A stretch of DNA of 34,627 nt. Origin: DASPJL01 sp035628645 (GTDB taxonomy: Bacteria > Bacteroidota > Bacteroidia > Cytophagales > Cyclobacteriaceae). The DNA is taken from assembly GCA_035628645.1 (NCBI GenBank), contig DASPJL010000019.1, positions 1 to 34,627 on the forward strand. Reading direction: 5' to 3'. Of the stretch, positions 17,701 through 24,900 are shown in pieces; within the stretch, counting starts at the first letter, position 1, and every line of letters starts with the position of its first letter. The notes under the pieces were generated by a model. The model was not told the origin of the DNA. It worked only from the letters and a program-made list of their open reading frames with translations, and made no database searches. The position numbers were made by a program, and so were the translations under genes.

Positions 17701-18115
17701 AATAACCAACGGTACAGCCGAGTTTAACAGTGACGTGAATTACGGAATGCCTTATGGAGAGTTTGATGTAACTGTTGAAACCATGGAAGGATGTGCGACC
17801 ACAAAGAAAGTAAAAATAGGTGTGGATTACTTTGTATATAATGGGGTCTCAGTTAATGGTGATGGCAGCAATGATATTTTTGAAATAGAATGTATTAATC
17901 TTTTTCCTAACAATACGGTAAAAATTTATAACCGTGCCGGAGCGTTAGTTTATGAAGGAAAGGGATATGATAATGAAACAATATACTTTGCCGGCTTCGG
18001 TAATAAAGGCATTTACACTACCGGAAATCAGCTTCCTGACGGTACTTATTATTATTTGGTAGATACCGGAGAAGGAGGAAAACCTAAAGCAGGTTTCATC
18101 GAATTGTTAAGATAA
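11771..18115 (+). CDS. giant lectin/SprB-repeat surface adhesin with T9SS type B sorting domain
   Basis: A 2114-residue secreted protein. Domains in order: signal peptide (about 1-22); an L-type (legume-like) lectin domain (about 24-257) with GGGADGLSFVMHND and VAIELDTYQNAGGGG; a cadherin/Big-like domain (about 258-357) with an acidic DKDEDGDP loop; about 18 SprB-type repeats of 85-110 residues (about 361-2015); and a C-terminal gliding-motility-associated (type B) T9SS domain (about 2020-2114) with NGDGSNDIFEIE, VKIYNRAGALVYEG and LPDGTYYYLVDTG. SprB in Flavobacterium is the moving gliding adhesin; type B tails need a PorP/SprF partner, and one follows directly. The lectin domain suggests carbohydrate binding, perhaps to the growth substrate. 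A strong terminator follows at 18141. Confidence 0.93.
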   Translation: MKRSFLFSVVLLMFISQHLLFSQSTEFELRWQAKRLSKSCFTVTQDQGDKAGAIWWPTKMDLSKDLDLHFVIYLGTKDGGGADGLSFVMHNDIRGMEAKGEVGGGLYFGNHPSKGPAKIEPSVAIELDTYQNAGGGGNCSGVGGQDDPAYDHTAVVYDGNICNPVYGPVKLHETKDNVEDNTCYSSVIEWRPGKGGAKDKLSLYIEGKLRFTHEDYMLKNVFNGDAGNPSDPDNMVYYGFTGSTGGLSNEQTICIFEGNSTPVAKDDFASTAFETTVDIDVQLNDKDEDGDPLYTTQILVAPKNGTAKILNKDKIQYSPNPGYAGLDSLQYRVCDIDPAVTGGEKCYANCTNAWVRFNQVECPTYTLEVKKLNENEKCDDALADNGSAEAYMWDGTNKITSYTTFKWYSGNYLTAAQVSGLTPYHVGTVADKMKEGIYTVFAQYQTCDPQIARITINRQKDPPVFTVVVKKSVTQCNPLDGEAEVKLTDPFALYSDYSYKWYTTYPGTSIASTKTLSGVAAGTYIVRVTHTRSGCVAQGSVTISNEHNLPAISFTSTPRTSCNIKNGKLKANVAGNTSNYTFYWAEYNDPGFLNEHKGSAYSDLDTGRYWLKAKDKVTKCFLNTILVRVEDGRKGPVINFTQTPQSSCKSTGNGTISINNVDGGKPLGDYEFEWYQGNNTFVELPTVKVSAHKTYDLDKGQYTLRVINKSTGCITDTLIEITEQLDNFEIKQVALKNQTTCIPANGEISVNVDPDVSGPETPTTTGYKFEWWKGESVTTDAPYKTDAAITGLAAGKYIVKVTSNNSGCSFTKVFTIGAPALPTVTITKNNNQTSCDLALPNGKLTAAGAPTSGFTYSYQWYKGDGTSSEMVGYTSSVADNLAEGTYTVKVTNDQTGCWVTGKGKVESSPVAPPVISVAPADIKPQTFCADPANGGKPDGEAKATIGGTTPANIEFRWYNGDLNLTQIKAKTSPDFTGAHYQNLAAGKYTVVAVDLVNHCISDPFVVTISDNTSTINITISVTNSTGTDCLDGIGSELSANATVGGASPAFVYKWYKGSPETSTAPYFSSSTPVINPTDLEGKVISNITPSRYTVVVQNLATGCWKYKIEDLGSASPIPSVKLNVTDNSICPNPNGDGKVSIDLVYKNKAIDPTDVVDDPNVLANYDVYFFKGSTRPATLTALNKITFDQLTEGFYTVFVKEKGGNGCESYLETVEVKSTADMKPVIDLAQEDPRTNCDPATPNGSLSLTISNPQGGDFSKYTYSLDGGVTETAFTALTVTIPGMRAQEHTVLVKNTNSGCTVTAKATINQADVVPIPEITVNAVNTSCLGNGVLEIDLADYDISKYIYRWYRASGNVEIGDKTGEQRVLTGLDSGSYYLMVQDKSTFCSTTKIERKVLDNRIIPAVNVKSITPQTICNNAFGYDGTVTITLSSGTTFDDPADYVQPFLWKFNGSLMATAPTLTGSGNEFTASGLAAGNYSLEVKSAISDCPTVIAFGMYNQFDLPEVTALATDKTVCLPFSDAQASVNATNPAGLTTFNWSSVVNGTETPLATTTSIDKLEPGEYTVRVTDTKGCTSYPYQVTIKDNTPKPQIQLVDFLHQSNCDSIMRPNGMLQISTLPYGNYSYQWTSLRGLPVMQVNDTTLKSLRGGTYQVTVTDDNTGCFFLESFTIKDSIDVKTPFVSVANNTNCSPYQANGVLTASVDGGNTGYSFLWFKGPVVKSTPDFTTAEISGLAEGEYTLVLVDNVTTCSLAPITYRVGYTPVPINIRLEEENPVTNCDYNERPNGQVRASANNKLSGYQFDWYLGSTANSSASLFSSGITAEKLMPVPYTLRVTDLTTGCIKDTTFTPSLALPVIPAPDVDSVKHLTNCISPNGYVEVSVGGNTSHYIFKWYKGEEVKSTPDHIGHIQGTLDYGQYLVTATNKVSMCTSLPRKVYIIDQRVYVDFEVFTKNSVCNQNNGEASITWIQPVGISNILITNGTAEFNSDVNYGMPYGEFDVTVETMEGCATTKKVKIGVDYFVYNGVSVNGDGSNDIFEIECINLFPNNTVKIYNRAGALVYEGKGYDNETIYFAGFGNKGIYTTGNQLPDGTYYYLVDTGEGGKPKAGFIELLR
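12855..17820 (+). repeat. about 18 SprB-type repeat units inside the adhesin gene
   Basis: Each unit shows the same skeleton: a Cys followed by an NG or DG turn (for example SCNIKNGKLKANV, TCIPANGEISVNV, NCSPYQANGVLTASV), then an aromatic-Trp-Tyr/Phe-Lys-Gly strand (such as FEWWKG, YQWYKG, FLWFKG), a G-x-Y-x-V strand, and a closing T-G-C. The paired cysteines could form one disulphide per unit. The units are diverged rather than identical, so the array is old and not a recent tandem expansion. Confidence 0.85.
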
Positions 18116-18140
18116 TTCCCTAAAAACCTATTTAATACAG

Positions 18141-18177
18141 ATAAGGCTTTCGTTCTACTTAAGCCTTATTTTTTTTG
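18141..18177 (+). terminator. intrinsic terminator after the adhesin gene
   Basis: ATAAGGCTT (18141-18149) pairs with AAGCCTTAT (18161-18169) over 9 bp with an 11-nt loop, and a run of T extends to 18176. It begins 25 bp after the adhesin stop, so the SprF-like gene downstream must depend on read-through or on its own promoter in 18178-18339. Confidence 0.88.
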
Positions 18178-18339
18178 GATACATCTAAAGCTGTTCCTGG
18201 AAAACCAGCATAATTCAATTGGAAACCAAGTGTAGTGATGTTTTTTAACGTATTAAAATATTGAAAAAAAATCTTTTATTAATCCTAAAAATGAATTAAT
18301 ATTGTATTCACCAGTGAAAAAAAGCTTAATTCATAAACA

Positions 18340-19272
18340 GTGCTGAATCACTTAAAAATATTTTTCATTTCATTTAGCCTTTTTATCATCGGATTTTTTT
18401 CCATTTCTTTCAAAATAAATGCACAGCAAAAGTCCGTATTTACCCAATACATGTTCAATGGTCTTGCCATTAACCCTGCCTACGCCGGAAGCCAGAACAT
18501 ATTAAACGCCACAGTTTTTTACAGGAAACAGTGGGTTGGTGTTGAAGGCGCTCCCAATACACAAACGGCAAGCATACATTCATCTACTAAGAAGAAGCGC
18601 GTAGGGCTGGGAATATTTATTATGAGGGATGAAATAGGCGTTCATAGTGATCTCAATCTTTACGCAAGTTATTCCTATAAAATCAAGGTAAGCAGGAAAG
18701 CAATTTTGTCAATGGGTGTGCAGGGCGGATTTAATAATTTAAAATCCAATTATGATAAATTGAACATCCGGAATCCGGGTGATCCTGTATTTCAAAGTGA
18801 TAACAAATGGAGCCCGAACTTTGGTGCAGGCTTATATTATTATGTCGCCAATAAAGCTTATGTCGGGTTTTCCGTTCCTTATATTATAAAGTCTTCCGTA
18901 TTGCCAAAAGACCTTGATGCCATTGGTCGTCAGGCCCGATACTATTTGTTGACGGCGGGCTATCTTTTTCCTTTAAGTCCTGATCTGAAATTTAAGCCTT
19001 CCACTTTAATTCGAATGGAAGAAGGGGCGCCATTAGGTATGGACCTTAATTCTACTTTTATATTAAAAGAGTTTATTTTTTTAGGATACTCCTATAGAAG
19101 CAGTGATTCAATGAGTTTCCTGGCTCAAATCCAGTTAAATCCAAATTTCCAGATAGGTTATGCTTACGACCTGACTGTTTCAAGCCTTGCCAAACATAGC
19201 AAAGGATCTCATGAGTTTTTATTGAATTACAGGATCAATTTATTTCCTGAAAAGTGCGCCACGTATTTTTAG
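18340..19272 (+). CDS. sprF: PorP/SprF-family type IX secretion membrane protein
   Basis: A 310-residue outer-membrane beta-barrel protein of the PorP/SprF family. After a hydrophobic signal peptide ending near INAQQ come the family motifs QYMFNGLAINPAYAGSQ and FYRKQWVGVEGAPNTQT, then the alternating barrel strands up to FLLNYRINLF. SprF-type proteins are needed to export and attach proteins with type B T9SS tails, exactly what the upstream gene encodes, so the two probably work as a pair. The start is a GTG at 18340: an in-frame stop is two codons upstream, and the next ATG would remove the signal peptide. The gene symbol reflects the family, not proven orthology. Confidence 0.9.
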   Translation: MLNHLKIFFISFSLFIIGFFSISFKINAQQKSVFTQYMFNGLAINPAYAGSQNILNATVFYRKQWVGVEGAPNTQTASIHSSTKKKRVGLGIFIMRDEIGVHSDLNLYASYSYKIKVSRKAILSMGVQGGFNNLKSNYDKLNIRNPGDPVFQSDNKWSPNFGAGLYYYVANKAYVGFSVPYIIKSSVLPKDLDAIGRQARYYLLTAGYLFPLSPDLKFKPSTLIRMEEGAPLGMDLNSTFILKEFIFLGYSYRSSDSMSFLAQIQLNPNFQIGYAYDLTVSSLAKHSKGSHEFLLNYRINLFPEKCATYF

Positions 19273-19320
19273 TGAATGAGTGAATGTGAGCGTGTGAGAA
19301 TGAGTGAATGATAGAATGTG
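19273..19320 (+). repeat. degenerate GTGAATGA microrepeat directly after the SprF-like gene
   Basis: Right after the stop codon come GTGAATGA, GTGAATGT, then GTGTGAGAATGA and GTGAATGA again, ending near AGAATGTGG. It looks like a decayed 8-mer tandem array. The rest of the 301-bp gap to 19574 holds the inverted repeat listed separately, a 13-bp palindrome (19486-19498) and no gene. Confidence 0.5.
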
Positions 19321-19428
19321 GTTCGATAAGAAGTCTTTACTAACGCTATAGACCGTCTGGATGAATTTATTTTTCAGCCTTTAATAAATCATTCTCATTT
19401 TCAATCTTATCTACTCTAACTAAAGAAG

Positions 19429-19451
19429 ATCCTGAAACACAAGTTCAGGAT
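19429..19451. repeat. REP-like inverted repeat
   Basis: ATCCTGAA (19429-19436) and TTCAGGAT (19444-19451) flank ACACAAG, followed by GACCC. The wording closely resembles a short palindromic repeat scattered through intergenic DNA of many bacteria. No second copy is in this window. Confidence 0.45.
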
Positions 19452-19573
19452 GACCCAAATCGTTACTCGTCATCAATACTTCGTTAGCTGATTCAGCTAT
19501 TGATCTTTTTGAGATGCTAAATCAAAGCTTTAAATTGTCTGGGTAACAGAAAAGTGTCTATTCAGATTTGAAA

Positions 19574-21421
19574 ATGAAACGTTTAAAATATATAACTTTT
19601 GTATTCTTCATATTCTTCTCCATCAATTTCAAAAGTTTTACCTCTAACCTGCTTACTTTAAGGACACAAAGTGAATATTTTTTAAACGATTACCTTGAAA
19701 TATTTGAAGACACGATCGGGACACTTACCATTAAAGAAATAAGCGCTCCTTCTTTTAAGGACAATTTTAAACGCAATTCAGTGGATTATCCTTATGCAAA
19801 AAATGGTTCTTCCGCTTATTGGATAAGGGTTTATATAAATAATCAATCTTCTGTAGATCAAAAGTGGGTATTTGAAGTGCTTTCTTTGCACACTCAAAGT
19901 CTTCAAATTTATTTTCCCGGCGAAAAAGGTGGTGTTGAAGTATATAAAACCGGGCAGAATTATGATTTCAAAAAAAGAAAATACAAGGTCAAGAACTTTA
20001 TTTTTGATGTTCCGCTGATTAGAAACAAAACTTATCCCATTTACCTCAGGGTGGAGTCTGACAATGAGGCAAGCTTCGAATATAAAATAAGGACGCAGGA
20101 GTTCTTTACCGAATATGCTACTGCAGAGTACGCGTCTTTAGGATTTTATTATGGTATCCTTGGTTTCCTGATCGTATACACCCTTCTGTTATTTTTTACT
20201 TCAAAAGAAAAGGCCTACTTATTTTATATTTTTTATATTTTTAGTTGTGTGCTCATTTCGCTTGAAGGGGATGGTTTGGGCTTTCAGTATTTGTGGTCTC
20301 AAAGTCCGGTTTTAAATCCCTATATCAGCACGCAGTGGATTTGGTTTTTGTTTTTGCTCAGTTTTATTTTTTATGCAAAATATTTTATCAATATCAGGTC
20401 CAATTACCCGAAATTCAATCAAGCCATTATCGTACTGATCCTAGTCGATTTAATTCTTGAGGTAACGCAGATTGTTCCGAGTATACTTATCAACTACTTT
20501 TTTCTTGTGCCGCTGTCATTAGTTTATGGGATAGCTATTCACGGGTATTATAAAGGCGCCACTTCCAACAGGTTCTTTATTATTGGACAAACCTTTCTGC
20601 TGGCCAGTATTTTCGTCACAAGGTCAACCTGGTACGGGATATTACCTTCCAATATTTTCACTGTTTATAGTTTCAACTACGGCGTTCTGTTAGAATCCAT
20701 CATTTTTTCTTATGCCTTTATCGATAAATATAATCTTATCAAAAAAGAGAAGGATGCGGCTCAGCATGATATTATAAATCAATTGGAAGAGAATAAAGCC
20801 TTGCAGACAAAGGTTAACCGGGAACTTGAAAAGAAGGTGCAGGAAAGAACCCGATTGCTTCAACAGGAAAAAGAAAAGCTGAATGAAGCCAATAGCAAGC
20901 TCGAAATTTTGATGACAGAAGTAAACAAGATGAACTCAAAGCTCGACTATGAAAACTGGCACTTGAATAAAAAAGTGGGAGAAGAAACCAAAGCTCGTAT
21001 TGTGGCGAAAGAAGTTTCCATTGAAGAATTTCAAAAAATATTTCCTTCTGAACATGCCTGCCTCAAGTACCTCGAGGAGCTCAAATGGGCCAATGGGTAC
21101 AAGTGCCGAAAGTGTGGAAATTCCAAATTTATACAACTAAATAAACTGCTCTCCAGACGGTGCAGCAGATGCACTTACATAGAATCCGTTACAAATTCTA
21201 CCTTATTCCATTCCCTGCGATTTCCTATAAATAAGGCTTTTTATATTGTTTATCATTGCTCTTTTTCAGGCGGCAAAATGACCATTGACGAGCTATCTTC
21301 CCGGCTTGAGTTAAGAAGAAATACCTGCTGGAGTTTTAAGAAAAGGGTTTTGGAAAGAATAGAACTGAACAAAAAAGCAAATAAGAATATAAACAAGTGG
21401 GAAGTGTTGATTATTGACTAA
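19574..21421 (+). CDS. 7TMR-DISM receptor fused to an IS1595-type transposase zinc-ribbon domain
   Basis: A 615-residue protein counted from ATG 19574; a TTG two codons upstream is possible. Signal peptide (about 1-25), a periplasmic 7TMR-DISM extracellular domain (about 28-175), seven hydrophobic segments (about 182-385, starting GFYYGILGFLIVYTLLLFF), a long coiled coil (about 390-480; ELEKKVQERTRLLQQEKEKL), then a C-terminal domain (about 485-590) with FQKIFPSEHACLKYLEELKW, Cys511-x2-Cys514 and Cys530-x2-Cys533. The last part continues through a TLFHSLRFPINKAFY segment and a helix-turn-helix-like stretch. That pattern is the N-terminal zinc ribbon of IS1595/ISXO2 transposases. The DDE nuclease is absent. 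In usual DISM receptors a kinase, cyclase or LytTR domain sits at this place. I infer a membrane receptor whose output binds nucleic acid. Confidence 0.85.
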   Translation: MKRLKYITFVFFIFFSINFKSFTSNLLTLRTQSEYFLNDYLEIFEDTIGTLTIKEISAPSFKDNFKRNSVDYPYAKNGSSAYWIRVYINNQSSVDQKWVFEVLSLHTQSLQIYFPGEKGGVEVYKTGQNYDFKKRKYKVKNFIFDVPLIRNKTYPIYLRVESDNEASFEYKIRTQEFFTEYATAEYASLGFYYGILGFLIVYTLLLFFTSKEKAYLFYIFYIFSCVLISLEGDGLGFQYLWSQSPVLNPYISTQWIWFLFLLSFIFYAKYFINIRSNYPKFNQAIIVLILVDLILEVTQIVPSILINYFFLVPLSLVYGIAIHGYYKGATSNRFFIIGQTFLLASIFVTRSTWYGILPSNIFTVYSFNYGVLLESIIFSYAFIDKYNLIKKEKDAAQHDIINQLEENKALQTKVNRELEKKVQERTRLLQQEKEKLNEANSKLEILMTEVNKMNSKLDYENWHLNKKVGEETKARIVAKEVSIEEFQKIFPSEHACLKYLEELKWANGYKCRKCGNSKFIQLNKLLSRRCSRCTYIESVTNSTLFHSLRFPINKAFYIVYHCSFSGGKMTIDELSSRLELRRNTCWSFKKRVLERIELNKKANKNINKWEVLIID

Positions 21422-21440
21422 AAATTGAACTCCATTATCT

Positions 21441-21656
21441 TTACGTAATCTCCTTCAAGATTTTTTGTGCTTTGTTCATTCGGTATTCAATATGTTGATC
21501 ATTATAAAATGGTCTGAACCAGACCTGAAGACTTAAAGTTGGCCTCCAACTCCTTTTGATATCAAAGAGCAACAGAAAGCAATTAAAATCCCTCCCTTTT
21601 ATAATTTATCCTGTATTTGTTGATAACGAAGCGTTATACTCCAGCTTTAAAAACCT
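21441..21656 (-). pseudogene. C-terminal remnant of a lost gene
   Basis: On the minus strand a 54-codon frame ends with a stop at 21441 and reads like real protein: DFNCFLLLFDIKRSWRPTLS, then LQVWFRPFYNDQHIEYRMNK and AQKILKEIT. Upstream an in-frame TAA (21606-21608) separates it from LKLEYNASLSTNTG in the same frame. There is no start codon before these segments, so it looks like the decayed end of a gene. I do not recognise the family. It points toward the 3' end of the 7TM gene, 20 bp away. The rest of the 528-bp gap (21657-21949) shows nothing but AT-rich DNA that must hold the cellulase promoter. Confidence 0.4.
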
Positions 21657-21949
21657 TTAATTTTCATCTCTTTACAAATAAAAAGGACCGTTTTTTTAGT
21701 TCCATGGTTTGTAGTACCTAAGTTACCATTGATTTATTCTATTTTACCAGTTATTAAAATTCATAAGTTTCGGAAAGATTTATTTTTCTTAAAACATTAA
21801 GCATTTTCATAATAAAGTGAATGGAAAAATCTACTAGGAGTGTAAATATTTAAAAGTTGTAATGATTTTGTTTAAAGATGGACCTGATTTTACAAAGTCA
21901 ATTATTAACTAAACAAAAGTCAAAATTATTAACCCTTATTTAAATCAAT

Positions 21950-24900
21950 ATGGAAACACCTAAACAATTTAGTGGATTAAAACACCTATTTTCTTTTTTA
22001 CTGATTTTACTAACCCTGGGAAGCCTTCAAGCCCAAACGCCGGTTTCTCAAAATGGTCAATTACAGGTAATTGGAAACAAACTTTGTAACCAATATGGAA
22101 ACCCCATTCAGTTAAGGGGAATGAGTACCCATGGAATCCAATGGTATTATCAATGCCTTCCCGATGCAGCGCTCGATGCCCTTGCTTACGACTGGGGCTC
22201 GGATGTACTGCGTATTTCTCTTTATGTGCAGGAGGGAGGTTATGAAACTGACCCTGCCGGTTACACGGCTAAAGTAAATTCTCTTATAGAAAAGGCAACT
22301 TCAAGGGGTATGTATGCTTTGGTGGACTGGCATCAGTTAACGCCTGGCGATCCTAACGACAATCTGGCAAATGCTAAGGCATTTTTCACAGACATAGCCA
22401 ATGCGCATAAAAATAAAAACAACATTATTTATGACATCGCCAATGAACCGAACAACGTCACTTGGAACAGAATTAAAATATATGCTGACCAAATGATTCC
22501 ATTTATCCGGGCAATTGATTCGGATGCCGTAATTCTATGTGGTACACACGGCTGGGGTTCTCTCGGGGTATCTGATGGAGGAAGCACACAGGATATTTTA
22601 AACAATCCTATTAATCATCCCAATTTCATGTATACTTTTCATTTCTATGCGGCCAGTCACGACAATCTGTATTATAATGAATTTGATTATGCTTCGGACA
22701 GATTGCCAATTTTTGTAACAGAGTGGGGATCCCAAACTGCTTCAGGCGATGGTACAAATAATTTTACTATGAGCCAGAAGTACATTGACTTGATGAGGGC
22801 CAAAAAGATCAGTTGGACAAACTGGAATTTTTCTGACGACTTCAGATCAGGCGCTGTATGGCAAACAGGCACTTGTCCTAATGGTCCCTGGACTACCGCA
22901 CAATTAAAGCCTGCAGGTACTTGGGTAAGGGATAAAATGCTTAATCCTGCGGATGATTTTCCCGGTGGAAATACAAATACTCCACCTACAGTTAGCATAA
23001 CAGGCCCGTCAAATGGCGCTAATTTTACCGCACCTGCCACAATCAATATTACTGCCACTGCTTCGGATGCCAATGGCACTGTTAGTTCTGTAGCTTTTTA
23101 CAATGGAAGTCAACATTTAGGAACCGACTCCTCTACACCTTACAGTTATAATTGGACAAATGTAAGTGCAGGTTCTTATACCATTACTGCTGTAGCGACC
23201 GACAATGGGAATGCACAGACAACCTCATCTCAAATAAATGTTACCGTCTCCAGTGTCACTACAGGCCAGCCAATCCCTGGCAAAATCGAAGCGGAAAGTT
23301 ACAGCGCAATGAATGGGGTGCAAAAGGAAGGTACTTCTGACGAAGGAGCAGGGGAAAATGTGGGCTGGATAGATACGGGAGACTGGATGGATTTTTCAGT
23401 GAATGTCCAAACTTCAGGATCATACACCATTGGCTATAGGGTGGCAAGCTTAAATGGCGGAGGCAGTATTCAGTTGAGATCAGGATCAACTACACTTGCA
23501 ACCACAGGTGTACCTTCTACCGGAGACTGGCAAGCCTGGACCACAGTAAACGCAACCAATGTTAGCCTGACAGCAGGAACCCAGACTTTAAGAATCTACG
23601 CAGGTGCCGGAGGATTTAACCTTAACTGGATCCAATTTACAGGTGGCACTACCTGTACGCCAACAACCATTGCACCTTATCTTTCTGTAAATGGAGGTAC
23701 CTGGCAGCAAACTTCCACGGCTACTTTGAATGCAGGAGGATCTGTAACCCTGGGGCCGCAGCCACTAACCGGAGGATCGTGGAGCTGGACTGGTCCAAAT
23801 GGATTTACAGCTACCACAAGAGAAATCAGCAGAAACAATATCCAGGCCAATCAAGGGGGCAATTACGTGGCTACACATACAAATGCCGGTGGATGCACCA
23901 GTACGCATACTTTTACAATTACAGTAAACACTGTTCAGGCAGGGCAAACCATTCCAGGAAAGATAGAATCAGAAAGTTACACTGCAATGAATGGTGTACA
24001 GGAAGAATCAACCACAGATGATGGCGCGGGCGAAAATGTAGGTTGGATAGACGCCGGAGACTGGATGGATTATGTGGTAAATGTTCAGACTTCCGGCTCA
24101 TATACTGTAAACTACAGAGTGGCAAGTGAAAGTGGCGGCGGAAGTATACAACTTAGGTCTGGCACGACAACATTGGCAACAACAGGAGTTGCTGCTACCG
24201 GTAATTGGCAGGCATGGACTACATTAAGTGCCAATGTGAGTTTAAATGCAGGAAATCAAACTTTAAGAATTTATGCAAGCGCCGGAGGATTTAACCTTAA
24301 CTGGATTCAATTCTCTACCACTTCCGGTAATACTCCTCCTGCGGTAAGCTTAAGCGCTCCTGCTAATGGCTCAACTTATTCTGCACCAGCTTCAGTAATA
24401 ATTACTGCCAATGCTTCTGATGCCAACGGTCAAGTCACACAGGTAGCTTTTTATAACGGAAGCCAGCTATTGGGAACAGACAATTCAAGCCCATATAGCT
24501 ATAGCTGGACGAATGTTGCTGCAGGAACTTATACGATTACAGCCAGAGCAACCGATAACGGAGGCGCTGTCACTACTTCTGCTTCGAAGTCAATAACGGT
24601 AAATGGTTTTACCGGATCATGCTCAGGTAAACCTCAATATGTTGAAAATGGAGGATATATAGCCGGAAGTCAGGTGCAGAATAATGGCAGCCTTTATCAA
24701 TGCAAGCCCGATCCTTATTCAGGATGGTGCAACGGCGCATCGTGGGCATATGGTCCGGGCACAGGTACTTACTGGACAGATGCATGGATTTTAGTAAGTT
24801 CATGTTCTTCCGCTCGTCTTGAGCCAAGTTCCGTTGAAAGTATTCCAAATCCAACCAACGGCAGCACGGTTGTCGAGGCGAATCTCGCTTCATCAGGTCC

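Noticed and set aside
19574..21421. Intact IS1595-family insertion sequence
   Set aside because: Only the zinc ribbon and following helices are present; the DDE nuclease domain, a separate transposase start and flanking terminal inverted repeats are not seen.
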